This document shows, piece after piece, positions 49,056-60,348 of a DNA stretch of 64,000 nucleotides. The notes below the pieces were generated by a model that saw only the letters and a program-made list of their open reading frames with translations, had not been told where the DNA came from and made no database searches. The position numbers and the translations under genes are program-made. How positions within the stretch are numbered: the stretch's first letter is position 1; each line of letters begins with the position of its first letter. Origin of the DNA: Actinomucor elegans (taxonomy: Eukaryota; Mucoromycota; Mucoromycetes; Mucorales; Mucoraceae); contig JAMSLZ010000002.1 in NCBI GenBank assembly GCA_026027325.1, forward strand, positions 1,922,001-1,986,000, given 5' to 3'.

Positions 49056-50163
49056 TTACATTCCTTTCTTTGCCAACCATTTCACTAGCACATTCAAATC
49101 TTGCTCAAACACCTTTTGTGAAGCAGACACCATGTCAGATACGCACCAAATATGTGTAGCTTTAGAACCTTTCAACACAGTCACGTGGTTCTTTTGTTGT
49201 TGTAGCTTTTCAATGAAGAGTTCAATGCTGGGTCTTATCAACTCATGTTCCCCATAAGCAATAAACAGTGGGCAAAGCGCTGTTGTCATTGTTGCATACA
49301 GTGGAGATACCATAGGATCTTTGGGATCTTGTCCTTTTGGTAGATAGAGTGAGTTGTACATGTTCAGTAAGCCAGTAGACACACTATCCATTGGATAGAC
49401 TGAGGATGATGGTAACGGTGTTACGTCTACCCAAGGGCTTAAAAGGACAGCAGCGGTAGGTAAAGGCAAAGGCGGCGTTTTTTCCTGTTGTTGATTGATG
49501 CTTCGCTGCTGCTTGAGGTTATTCAATGCAAACAGAGTTGTAGCAACGAGGTTTCCACCTGCACTATCGCCTGCTAAAACAACTTTACTAGGACTAATAC
49601 CTAAATGGTGGATCAAGTAGCGATAGGCATCTACTGCTTCGTGTGTAGCCTTGGGCCATCGATGCTCAGGACTAAGGCTGTATTCGACAGAAAAGATACT
49701 TGCTCGCATATCATGAGTTTGCAGTAGTTGATGAATAATATGTTTAAATGCTGTCATGTACATGTCTGGACTCCCTATAGCAAACCCACCACCTTAATAT
49801 CAAGTAACGATGAGTATCTAATAAACACTACTTTCAATCGTGTATATTACCGTGGAAATATAAAATGACAAGGTCCTGATCTGGCGCTGTTTCTTCAGCC
49901 TGCTTCGCATTTTTGACAAATGGGTTGATCCAAATACCTTTCCGTGTTTGTTGAGAAACTAGCGGATGTATCCATTTTCTGTCAGCAGGCATAGGGAGGG
50001 TAGCTAAAGAAAGTAGATATCGTATTACAAATAAAGGCATCCAGTGAGCATGAGCGCATAGGAATCGACGTACAGGAAAAGGAATCTTGGGTAATGCACT
50101 GCGAAAACTAAGGTACACTGGACGCGTAGAATGAGTATAGCGATTTGGTATTTTATACTGCAT
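49056..50163 (-). CDS. Alpha/beta-hydrolase, hormone-sensitive-lipase (HSL) family
   Basis: Exons 50163-49851 and 49792-49056 give 349 aa. The oxyanion motif HGGGF (104-108) spans the intron; the nucleophile elbow is GDSAGG (Ser181). The acid and base are probably Asp/Glu in YGEHELIRPS and the His in KATHIW. EYSLSPEHRWPKA between them is the usual HSL segment that positions the substrate cap. Such enzymes hydrolyse short- to medium-chain esters or steryl esters. The N-terminal ~90 residues form a cap with hydrophobic and basic patches, which may contact membranes. The start ATG is the first in frame; a GTAAGT immediately before it leaves some doubt about a missed 5' exon. Confidence 0.85.
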
Positions 50164-50762
50164 TACTTACAGAGCGTTCTACCATTCCTTGTACCTAGAA
50201 ACACGAATAGTACAGTGAACAAGATAACATTCAGCATAAGTAGTGATTAGTTCTCTTTTGAATCAAGTTAAAAGTAGAGTATAGTCTGTCAGTGTAAAAT
50301 GAGACTACTCGAATTGGTTTTTGAGACGATCGACATTAGAGTTTTTGAGAAGGCGCTCGTGTTACAGTGGTTTTTAAGGTGATGTTCGCCTGTCTACATC
50401 TTATTATTAATGGCCCAGGATAGAACAAATATGCTTTGATATGTAATTGGAAGTAATAAACTTGTGACACTTGGCTCCGTCATTACAACTAATATATATC
50501 CGATAGGAACGAAGATACAATTGGCTACAAGAAAATGCCTCATATATAATGAACGTGTCTTTTTTTTCTTCATAATCTTGAATTGCATCAATGTGCTTAG
50601 TTTTTTTTTTTTTTTTTTTTTTTTTTGCTGGTTGTTACTAAGAAGACTACTCAGCCAATCATATTTCTAAAGCCGCGTAAGAATTCGTCTGCATTTCACA
50701 CCCCGTCAAGAATATATAGTAAAGTGGTAGTTGATATTTTTTTTTCTCAATTCATCCCAACA
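50164..50762. other. Shared upstream region of divergent genes
   Basis: 600 bp between the HSL esterase (minus) and the small Cys protein (plus). A T26 tract at 50601-50626 lies 136 bp before the plus start codon. No gene is supported. Confidence 0.5.
50601..50626. repeat. poly(T) tract, 26 nt
   Basis: Pure T26 upstream of the 50-aa Cys protein gene. Confidence 0.85.
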
Positions 50763-50977
50763 ATGTGTGAAAGAACTACATGCGATACTTGTAAAAAGCC
50801 TACATGGGCCGGTAAGTACTGTTGCAAAAGCAGATGTATATACCATATCAGTGATACTTACGAACGTATATAGGCTGTGGCCAGCATATTGAAGAAGCTT
50901 TAGAAGGCGTTCCTAAAGAAGACAGATGTCAATGTCCTGGCATTATTGATCGTATCAAGTCATTCTTTGGCTTTTAA
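50763..50977 (+). CDS. Small conserved cysteine protein, 50 aa
   Basis: Exons 50763-50811 and 50874-50977 (intron 62 nt) give 50 residues, below most gene-finder limits. Six Cys are present: CERTTCDTCKKPTWAGCGQHI near the start and RCQCPG later, with a C-terminal amphipathic helix (IIDRIKSFFGF). The first half (C-x-x-C, TWAGCGxHIEEAL, VPxxxRCxC) resembles a tiny, widely distributed family in bacteria and fungi. The Cys spacing would suit Zn or another soft metal, though no function is established here. The alignment across the intron is exact, so it is very likely a real gene. Confidence 0.75.
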
Positions 50978-51136
50978 CAGAAACAATATTTTATCAATTC
51001 GATTACTCCATAATTCCTTAATAAAACACTCTCTCTAATTGATCCTTCATATATATACTCTTCTTTATTATTGATACATTGCGTTTGTTCCTTTTGTATA
51101 TAAAATCTACTGGTAAACATAATCAAAACAAACATC

Positions 51137-52075
51137 TTAAGCAGAGCCAATGTTAAGAAGCATGTTGGATCCACTGCCATTCTTATTGCTAGGCAAATAA
51201 GTAACGTTACGAGCTTGAGATAATGTTTGTGCAATATCCTTGGAAGCTTCAATCTTTCTGAAAGCAATGAAACCATCACCAGCCTTGGCAAGTGCAGTAG
51301 AGATCATTTCAGCGGCTTGAGAATCACCTTCAGCACGGATAATGGCAGCTTGCTTTTCTTGTTCGGCGCGTTCGACAATGAACTTGGCACGTTCAGCTTC
51401 TTGTTGAGCAATTTGCTTTTGTTCAACAGCATTAGTGAATTCCTTACCGAAGGTCATATGGGTCTATCATAGTGTAAGTTACTTTCTCACTTGAATATCA
51501 TCCTATAGCACTTACAATAGAAACATCTTCCAAAGCAATGTTGAATTCTCTAGCACGCTTATATAACTCTTCACGGATCTTTGCAGATACAACCTCACGT
51601 TGTGTAATCAATTCAGAAGCATCAAATTGAGCTACAATGGATTTCAAGACTTCGTTACCGATAGAAGGCAACACTCTTTCGTCGTAATCTTCACCCAAGT
51701 TTTGATAGATGGAAGAAAGGTTCTTAAGCTCAGGACGATGAAGGACACGCAAAGTCAAACTGACCATTTGCATATCTTTGGAACCGGTGGTGGTGGAAAT
51801 GTTACGAGGCTTGGTACGGACATCGAAAAGGACGGCGCGTTGAAGCCAAGGAACTAAAAAGTGAGTACCTTCACCAATTGAAGAAGGCTTAACACCTTGA
51901 ATACGATCGAAAATGACAGCACGGTAACCACCCTGGACTAAAAGGAAAATAGTGAATAATTTGTAAACATATCACGTAAATATATCTTACCATCGTACAT
52001 GGCTGATTGAATACCGCCGATGGCAAGGCCGGCAGGAATAGCAAGCTTGGCGATCTTTTCGAGAATGGCAGCCAT
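51137..52075 (-). CDS. Prohibitin 1 (Phb1)
   Basis: Exons 52075-51991, 51937-51516 and 51463-51137 give 277 aa, the usual length of PHB1. The N-terminal hydrophobic segment ([20 protein letters not shown]) anchors it in the mitochondrial inner membrane. The SPFH/band-7 domain runs from [12 protein letters not shown] through [11 protein letters not shown] and [27 protein letters not shown], and a coiled coil ([34 protein letters not shown]) follows. With PHB2 it forms ring complexes that hold m-AAA protease and shape cristae. The 3' end faces the Cys-protein gene with about 160 bp between stops. Confidence 0.95.
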
Positions 52076-52525
52076 TATAAAGTTTAATTGACAAAGAAAA
52101 AAAAAAGCCTTTGATGGGGTGGTACTGTGAAAAAACTGATCAGTGCTAAACCTCTTCCCACGTCATGGGTCTGTGACTTGTTTCTGATGGATGTCGCATT
52201 TCATGCATTCGTACGGTATACCTGTCAAACTTGGATGTAATACAAACTACCATCAAAGCCCTTCATAGCAACAGTAAACAGATGTAAACAGATAGTCCAG
52301 ATCTACGCAGTAACTGTGACGATCATAACTGTATTATACCATAATAAGCATAACCGCTCGAATAAGATATCCATAATCCAGTTACCATTGCAACCAATAA
52401 GAAATGGCACAAAAGACTTTTATTTAACAAACAGGTACAATGTTAATCATGGTTGCAGTTCTGTAGTTTATTTGTAACAAAAAGTATAAGCTTCATAAGC
52501 TTTCTTCTTTAAAGAATGCTCGTAT
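52076..52525. other. Short spacer
   Basis: 450 bp between prohibitin (5' side) and Vps27 (3' side). A single GGATGTCGCATTTC end of the dispersed repeat is at about 52188-52205. No gene. Confidence 0.45.
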
Positions 52526-54359
52526 TTATAAATCAATAAGAGGGGCTTCATCCACAGGTTTCCTTTGCTGCTGTTCAGGGGCAGCAGGCGATTGCGCTTG
52601 GTAATGAAGAGGAGGAGCAGAGTAGTAGTTACTCATGTCTTGATTCATTGGAACAGGAGGATATTCGGCTGTAGCAGCAGGCTGGTTACTATAATATTCT
52701 GGTTGTTGTTGAGGGTAATACTTGTTCGTATCTTGTTGCTGTTGCTGGTAATGGTTATATTGTTGATGATACAATGGTTGCTGTTGATAATGTTGCTCAG
52801 GTATATTATAGTAACTGTTCTGCTGCTGCTGCTGCTGCTGCTGTTGTTGTTGTTGTCTTACACCAGCGATTCTCTCTTCTAACAAACGATCATACGATCT
52901 AACAGCCATATTCAATTTTTCATGTAGCTCAATAAACGCATTCCTTTTACGAATTGTTTCATCCAAATTCTTAACCAGCTTGGGTTGTAAAGTACCAATT
53001 TGCGTATATAATTGATTAATTTGAGTATCGTTGGAAACATCACCACCAGTAGCATAAACACGATCCATTAGAGTAGAAAACAACAAGATATTCTCCATTT
53101 CTACAGGTGATAACTCGTCTTTGCGTACAGTTGGCTGCTGTTTGGATATTTCAATATCGCGCAATGAAGCAGCAATAGCGGCCGCTAAATCAGGATCATC
53201 TTCCACGGATTCTTGCTGTGGCTCAGGTTCTTTTTGTTGAACAGGTGCTACGTAGCCAGCACCAAAACTATTCTTTTGTTGTTCAGCTTCTTTTAATGAT
53301 AACTCGATGGCCTTTTTCATATCGTCATCAAAATCATCATGATTGTTATTACTAACTGTGGTTGAAGTAGTTGATTTAGGTACAATGTTACTAGGAATAC
53401 TACTAGTGGTGGTAGAAGTGGAAGTACCCATAGTAGCCTTTTCTAATTTCAATTTGATATAACATCCATCACAAACTCGAACATGTTCATTGATACCCAG
53501 TTGAGGCAAAGGCATTGTCTTTGCTGAACACTGCTGACAAAAGGTACCACCACATTTGCGGCAGTGATGCTTTCTATTTGTCATGGTGAACGCTGTACGG
53601 CATCGATCACATACATCAGAGTCTGACCATTCCGGAGCCTATTTCAATGTAATTTAGAATATGCACATATAAAGCTACATTATAACCACTTTACCGCAGA
53701 AGTCTCCAAAAGAATGCCGTCTATGTTTTCGTTTATAGGAGGAAATTGCATACCTTCGGCTTTCAAGAGAGCGTATGTATCGTACATGTAACTTAAAGTA
53801 GGCTTGTTTTTGGAAGCCAGACCCCAAGTTTGAATACAATACAACAACTTGTTCTTGACATCGATATTACATCCAGCCTAAAGATGAGTTAGTATATATA
53901 CATATATGCAAAAATGTATCAAAACTTACAGGCGCTTTTATAATAGATACAAGCTCATCCATAAACTCCCTAGATGCGATCTCCTTTACAAATATATCAC
54001 CTCCATTCTTTACACACGTATCGACAAGCTATATACACCTTGATTAGTAAATCGAAAATCTCTTGGCAGTCTGAGAATACTTTACAGAAAGCGTAGCAAG
54101 TTGAACATTGGGATTTTTATGCTGTAATCTTCTTTTAAACGAGCGCATGGCATCCTTGGCATTAATCTTTTTGCTACGAATTTGGTCGCTGATATCGAGA
54201 TTTAGTACGAGGTCTTCTTGGCCTCCAGGTAATAACTCGGAAGTAGCTTTTTCTAATGTAATAAACAAAGAACAGTTACAAAAGGTAGTTTAAATGAAAA
54301 GGCTTTTTGGTTTACTAACCTACTACTTCATCAAATGGACTTTGACCCCACCAAGACAT
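52526..54359 (-). CDS. Vps27/HRS ESCRT-0 subunit (VHS-FYVE-UIM)
   Basis: Exons 54359-54320, 54252-54086, 54028-53930, 53877-53695 and 53638-52526 give 533 aa. A VHS domain (~8-145) is followed by a FYVE finger ([26 protein letters not shown]; ~164-225) that binds PI3P on endosomes. Two ubiquitin-interacting motifs appear ([32 protein letters not shown]), then a coiled-coil core (~330-400), Q-rich tracts, and a C-terminal clathrin box LIDL. Together with Hse1 it sorts ubiquitinated cargo into multivesicular bodies, so it works downstream of GGA and the Dsc pathway. A polyQ run (~11) at about 52820-52855 is encoded by mixed CAG/CAA. The start codon is within a conserved [11 protein letters not shown]. 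Confidence 0.93.
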
Positions 54360-54960
54360 TATTATATTAGTTTAGATTAGAAAACAAAAAAGAAACCTTC
54401 CCATTGTACACAGGTAAAAAGCACCTTATGACATAATTTGTTAAAAGTCAGCTCCATCAACGCTCAGCATTTTTTTATCTTACTAAATGCCTATTGCCAG
54501 AAAGAGGATTATTTTCGTTAAACACCGCTCCTCCTTCCCCCATTTCTTGAAAGCTTTGGACGCATCTTTACCTTAAGACATTTTACTTTAAAAGTATAGG
54601 TTATGATAAATGTGTTTTTTAAATCTACAAATGTACACTTGTGCGTTTTTTTAATCACTTCCAATAGAAAGTACTCCTTAATACTTGCATTGAATCAAAA
54701 AATTAAAAAAGCGCATAAACCTGCCATACTTTTTGTAATCGACATATAATAAATTGCACACTGTCCGATGCACAATTTAAATCGTGTACGAGTTTTGATA
54801 AAAGACTATCTGTCTATCTCGACATTTTCGTTATAGGATGATTGTATTAAAGTATAAAAGATGAGAATTTGGCTTCAAATGAGCCTCGTATGAGGATGCT
54901 TTAATGCTCCAACTTTATCAATGGAACCCTTCTTAAAAAGACCAAAATGTAAGCAGTGGT
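54360..54960. other. Intergenic spacer
   Basis: 600 bp between the Vps27 promoter and the DUF202 gene 3' end. Nothing recognisable is seen. Confidence 0.45.
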
Positions 54961-55587
54961 TTAAATACTGCCCATTAAAAGCGAGCTTTGACTTTTATTA
55001 ATGGAAGCCAAGACCATGATAGTACAGACAAAGAAAAACAGGATAATTACCATAATATAACTACCCCATCCTGCTTCTACATACGTTGCCTGTTTTACCA
55101 ACAGTTTTTGATTTTTAAAGTACTTCCCTAAACCGACAAAAAAGCATGAAAATCCAATGGCTACAAAGATAAACCCTACTGGTTTATTAGATACTAGCTC
55201 AGATCGGTTTCGTTTCTGATTATCAGCTCCTGGTAGTCGAAACTGTATCAGAATAGTGAACCCTATTGTGATAAGAGCTATTTAGTGCTACCATCGTCTT
55301 TTGTTTTGAATAGAAGCAATACCTAATATCACAAGTGTACATGAAAGTCGAAGCCAGGTTAGCCAATTACGTTCATTGGCTAACTGATCTCGAGCCATAC
55401 TAATATTGTTGGAAACATTAAGTGAATAATCAAGGCATGTTTCGACTTTGGTTGATGGATATATTTCAACTTTTTCAGCCAATTGGAGTTTGGTTGACAT
55501 TAGAGACTGTCTCGAAGTAATGCTATTTTCTCTTTTCGGTATTGAAGAAGGACCAGCCTCTGCATGGTTTGTTATATGTAATGACAT
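54961..55587 (-). CDS. DUF202 (YidH-like) small membrane protein
   Basis: Exons 55587-55323 and 55277-54961 give 193 aa. A ~60-residue hydrophilic Ser-rich N-terminus leads to ARDQLANERNWLTWLRLS, the hallmark of DUF202 (also seen in Vtc1), then three membrane segments: LVILALITIGFTILIQF, PVGFIFVAIGFSCFFVGLGKYF and GSYIMVIILFFFVCTIMVL. The function is unknown; Vtc1 relatives belong to the polyphosphate polymerase complex. The intron is only 45 nt (55278-55322), short even here, yet both frames align across it. Without it the reading frame stops after LGIASIQNKRRW. Confidence 0.82.
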
Positions 55588-56567
55588 TATTATTTACAGG
55601 GTTGGGTATAATGAAATAGTGGAAAAGCCAGAAACAGGGAATCGTTTGCTTATCGAGTTTTTTTTTTCTCCGCTCCAAGTTTTTAGTCGCTCGTTAGGCT
55701 GCTTGGACAGAAAAAAAAAAAAATATCAAAAATACAGCGCATGCATTTACATGAAACAAACAAAGTTAGATCAAAAGCATACTTCTGAAATGTCTCTGAT
55801 ATCATCAAAAATAAGATAAACGCCATAATGCTCTAACACAATCATGTTTTATTCAGCTTTGGTTGGCTATTGGTAATTGAATGCAATTCTGGTGGTGAAC
55901 TTTGTCAATGCAAGGAAGAAGTGTGTAACGGTATGAAAAACTAATATGCCAGTGCTTACATTATGGTTCTTTTTCTCTATTTGATACAGGAGTGTACAAG
56001 ATCCGTTTCAGGCCTTTTTAATGCGAGTGCTTCTTATACTACCTGTTTTCCTTCTAATTGTTTGATATATGTCTAAAAGTTTCGTATGTCTTATTTGTTA
56101 TAAATTTATCACTGCTGCATATGTGATATGTTCAAAATGAACTACTGAATCCCTTAAAACTGTTATTTTAAAGGAAACATAATGAGTTTATCATAACTTA
56201 GTTTTTGGTAGTAAATCATGTATGTTTTATATAATATAGGTGCATTGATGTATAGTTTTTTTTTAGTCGATTTTGATCAAATGTCACATTCAATTGCTAA
56301 TCCATGCTCAAAATGAACTTCTGTAACCGGTAGTATATTATTAAGGTTCTGTCGATTTTACTGCATCAAATCTCTTACTTTTATTTGCCTTCATTACAAG
56401 TTCATCGCTTTAATTTTTTTTTTCCATCGAATCAAAATTATTGGTTTAATGGTAAGGAAATGAATCCTATAAGTGTCTCTAAATCAGAAAGAATGATATA
56501 TGGATAGCTAGGGAGGACAATGAACTGAATCTGGTACCAACTGTATTCTTTATTTATAATCATAGAG
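55588..56567. other. Intergenic spacer with repeat copy
   Basis: About 1 kb. It has a dispersed-repeat unit bounded by two related ends (TTCAAAATGAACTACTG at 56131-56147 and CTCAAAATGAACTTCTG at about 56308-56323), 178 bp apart. No gene is supported. Confidence 0.5.
56128..56325 (+). repeat. Dispersed degenerate repeat, copy 5
   Basis: Bounded by two TCAAAATGAACT-TCTG blocks; the second is preceded by GTCGATTTTGATCAAATGTCACATTC, which matches the other end of the unit. Confidence 0.55.
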
Positions 56568-58282
56568 TTAAGCATAAATGCCAACTCTGCAAATATCTGT
56601 ACGATCGTTTTTACCCCAATTTGACTTGAATCTGAAAAGTATAATACGGGTAGGAAGTATTCCATCGTTAATACGAAAATACTGAGTGCGTCGATTGATA
56701 TTTTTATATTGGAACTCTCCTATATAGAATTGTTCCTCGCTTATTACACCTCTTCTATAGACACCATAAACTTCAAAATTTCTCGGTGCAGTTTCAATAT
56801 CAGTTGACGTATGTGTAATTGAAATGTATTTTATAGTTTTCGTTTTGTGGAGAAGAATACCCAGATGTCCAACAGGCCCTTTCAAAGACCAACAAGCATC
56901 GTCATTTTCAATTGCTTTTATAGCATGACGCTCAATCAATGGTGCCAAACCAAAAAGAAAGCGCGTCCAGTATTCGGGGTCTACATGACTAGAGCTTGTT
57001 CTCTCAAAGTAGATCTTTGCTCCATTTGTTATTAAAGCATAATTGTCTACCTCTTCCATATCAGCTTCGTAGACTGAGATACTTGTTTCGTTTAGATAAA
57101 AATTTTCTTGATCCTGTATAAATTTTTTGGTCTCTTGTAGCAAATAGTCTGCTATAGTGGCCCCATTTTGTTGAGCAAGATCATTGAAATACTTTTTTTT
57201 TGCAACCATCCTTGACATCTCAAGCGCAAATGTCGAAACACCACCTGTTTCTCGCAAGATACCCAACACACGTTCAATCAAGTCATCAGCCATTACCTTG
57301 ATTAGCTCATTGATATGGCCTTTATTGTCATAAAGAGCCTGCCAAATCTTTCGATGTTCAATACAGTACAAACCCAGCTGGGTATGGAATTCGTTGAACT
57401 GGAGCATCAACTTGGATTGTTTTTCTTTGAGTGAAATCAAATCATTAGATGTTTTGGTGTAAAATGCTTTGTTGGCTCTGGATTGCTCTGAAAGTTTAAG
57501 GTCAATGCTAGCAAAACGTCGGTCAATAGTGCCAATATCACCGAGATGGATCCGGTAAGGATTCGAGTGCGTGATATAATTAGTGTGAGGCTTTTTATAA
57601 CAAGTAATGATGCCAAAGTAAGCCCCTACTGTCGTGAAGATGGGACTAGCAATATCGCAATACGAATCGATGAAAGAGGACTCCGGAAATAGATAGATGT
57701 ACACCAAGGCAGACAAGAGCATAAAGAATGTCAAAAAAAGGTAACGCGTCGGCTTTGACGTGATTTCTTTTGTTACAAACTCATTATTCCAGGAAATAAG
57801 TGTACTGTGGTTACAAAATAGACAGTGCCAGAGAATAAATAGAGGTTGAACAATCAATTTGTAAATGAATATTTTTGCCGGTCGGATTATTGCCGCGAAT
57901 GCATCAATGGCTACTTTAATAGCCTCGATAAAGCCCTTGTATATTAAGCTACATAGATTTTGGATGAATTCCATCCATATCTTACAATAACCTATCCAAG
58001 TAATAGTACCAACACCATGTAGGTCAGCTGATGTTGGATATTGGCTAAAAGTTGGAGTATTGTACTCATTATGGATAGTTAACCCTGCTCCAATATCGCT
58101 ACCATCATCGCTACTGTTCAGTATCTCATCCCCTATTAGAACATTAAGTTAGCTTTCAGATATCCAAAGAGTCTTTCATGCGCATTGTAATAAACGATTT
58201 TACCTGGGTTTGCTTTACTAGTTTCTCTAGAAAGAGCCAGAGTTCCTTCTCTTCTTGGTGGCACTGGTTTTTTAGCTGACAT
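56568..58282 (-). CDS. SUN-domain (Sad1/UNC-84) protein
   Basis: Exons 58282-58204 and 58132-56568 give 547 aa. A disordered N-terminus (MSAKKPVPPRREG) precedes hydrophobic segments near residues ~95-125 and ~150-185 (YLFLTFFMLLSALVYIYLF; SPIFTTVGAYFGIITC). A coiled coil (~215-300) leads to a C-terminal SUN domain: VDNYALITNGAKIYF, CWSLKGPVGHLGILLHK, ISITHTSTDIETAPRNFEVYG and RIILFRFKSNWGKNDRTDICRVGIY. SUN proteins span the inner nuclear membrane and bind KASH proteins, linking the nucleus to the cytoskeleton. It is Sad1-like in domain order; no KASH partner is seen in the window. The first intron carries an ordinary GT donor and joins in phase. Confidence 0.88.
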
Positions 58283-60348
58283 TCTGATCAAAAATCGTTT
58301 GGCTTAAAAGATGGAAAAAAAATCATTTCTATGCATATATATATATATGCGATAACAATGAATCATATCATAAGCTCAATTCTATTGTAAACTCGACATA
58401 AAGGAATCACCAATTATTGCAGGTGATGTATCTTGAACAGACTCGATCATTTCTTTGACATTGATCAATATCACGTTATACATCTATATCGTCTTTGATA
58501 TCTCGAGTTTCTAAACATTGTAAAAGACACATCAGTTGAGAAGCAATGATTGGGTAAAAACAGTATATTCATTGTTAAAGAATAATTTCCAAGGCACAGC
58601 ATAAAAGACAGCTTTTAAACCCTGTTATAATTTACTACATCAAAAACTTTAAGGACGTACCATAAGATGTAGATCCTCAAAATTTAGATCTTCTGTGGAG
58701 TGCGAAAGGAGAGTTTTCGAGGCTTGGTTTACTAGGATTAATAATCTAGTATATTGGCTGGTACACAAACTTGTTTTTTGTGAATTCTATTGTTATTGTT
58801 TAAGGGACGGGCACATATTAAAATGTTACGATGAATCAAATAAATGATTAGAAGAAAAAATAAAAAATAGTGTATAAGAAAATCTAAACTAAATGAAGTT
58901 GATTGGGAATATTAGGGCAGAGAATAGAGCTGATCTGATTGTACATGTTGATCAATATCCTTGCGGATGAGCAAATACTTTTTATAATTGGGTTTTGCGA
59001 TTCTGTAACTCAAACTATCACTTACAGTTGAATAAAAACAATTCAATTAGGTTTAAAAAAGGCAAGCATGTCATCTTATAACATCGGTTCACAACCATTT
59101 CATGCACTTTAAAAGCAATATGTATAGTGATATTATCCATAACTAAGCAGCAGCCTGTCATCCCATAAGTGCCTAAAATATTCGATACACCATTAATAAA
59201 CTTTAGAAAATGCTCACATCGTGTACCAACTCTAGCATTTATCTCATTGGTTCTAATCGCCTCGCCGTTGCCTCTCTTTCTTTTCTTACTGGCTTTGCAT
59301 AATGCTTGCTATTCTAACAACAATACTAACAGTTAATCCTACTTTCCTCGCTGACATCACTTGTCCTATTACAAGGTCGATCAGTTCTTGGATCTGAACA
59401 GAAATACAAAAATGACATGAACTCCTAACATTATCTAGCTGATCTCTGCCTTTTTTTCTACTAATTCAATTGCTGCTGATTTCATTATTATCTCTAATGA
59501 CATTTGGTTTATTTCTACGCCAAAGCTCTCATAACCATCTATATCTATAAGTCGCTTGAGCTCAGATCCAAGTTTATTCAATGGTGCTTCAGCTTCATCT
59601 GGCCGTTACTGATGTCATCCAAGTGTAGAGATATAAAAAAATCTTATTTTTAAATTTCATTAATTCAGAATCAGGAATTTCATCCGCAATATTGAAGCAA
59701 TGTATGCATTCTGCAGGTACAACCTTATACGCGATCGTGTGTTTTAAACATATCTATATGCTCAGTGCACAAAATGAAAAATATCGACACGCAAAAAAAT
59801 GAAAAAATCCAATTTCGAAAACATATTTACGATCCACTAACCAATCAAGTCAAATTGAATACTTAATTTTCTGTAATGATATAAATCTGACTAAACTAAT
59901 CAGATTTGTTACTATTACTAAGATCATACGAAAAGGTTCTCGATATTTGGATATCTTTCTAGGTTCTTCAAGAAATGTAATCAAATTGAAAGAACTAGAA
60001 AGATCCGTCACTTATTTTTAGAATTAATATTAAATATAAGTAGCTTATAGTTTTTCATTAGAATAAAGAACAGAGTTTTGTCAAGTAGTTTACTATAGTT
60101 AATTTTCTTAAGTGATACACTATATCAACAATCCTCAACAAGCCCAAATCATTACATTTTCGAAATAATATTAAGATATGATTGGGAAACGGAGACTGAA
60201 AATAACGAGCACGCGCTTTGTAAATCCATTGGTTAAAATAATTTTCGTTCAAACTCATGCTTGACGGCCAGAGTAAAAAAAAAAATCTGCACTTAATCCA
60301 GACGAGCTCTAATACATTTTTCCTCCAAGATCTGTCGATTGAAACATA
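58283..60348. other. Intergenic spacer with a transposon relic
   Basis: 2.1 kb between divergent genes. The central part (about 59030-59610) is a decayed DDE transposase on the minus strand; the remainder shows AT-rich sequence with no gene. Confidence 0.6.
59030..59610 (-). mobile_element. Relic of a Tc1/mariner-like (DDE) transposase
   Basis: Reading the minus strand, a 56-codon open stretch (RPDEAEAPLNKLGSELKRLI, about 59605-59440) precedes IQELIDLVIGQVMSARKVG (helix-turn-helix-like, about 59395-59310). After a frame change and an apparent deletion, one open frame of ~85 codons (about 59290-59037) reads KKRKRGNGEAI, INARVGTRCEHFLKFING, CCLVMDNITIHIAF and LPFLNLIELFLFN. VMDN-x-x-IH is the second catalytic Asp region and PFLN-x-IELF the third of Tc1/IS630-type transposases. 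The element is interrupted by stops and missing pieces, so it is dead. No terminal repeats were identified by eye. Confidence 0.7.

Noticed and set aside
52565..52882. Plus-strand Leu-rich frame of 105 aa, apparently membrane-like
   Set aside because: Antisense of the Vps27 glutamine codons (CAG/CAA read as CTG/TTG); composition is an artefact.
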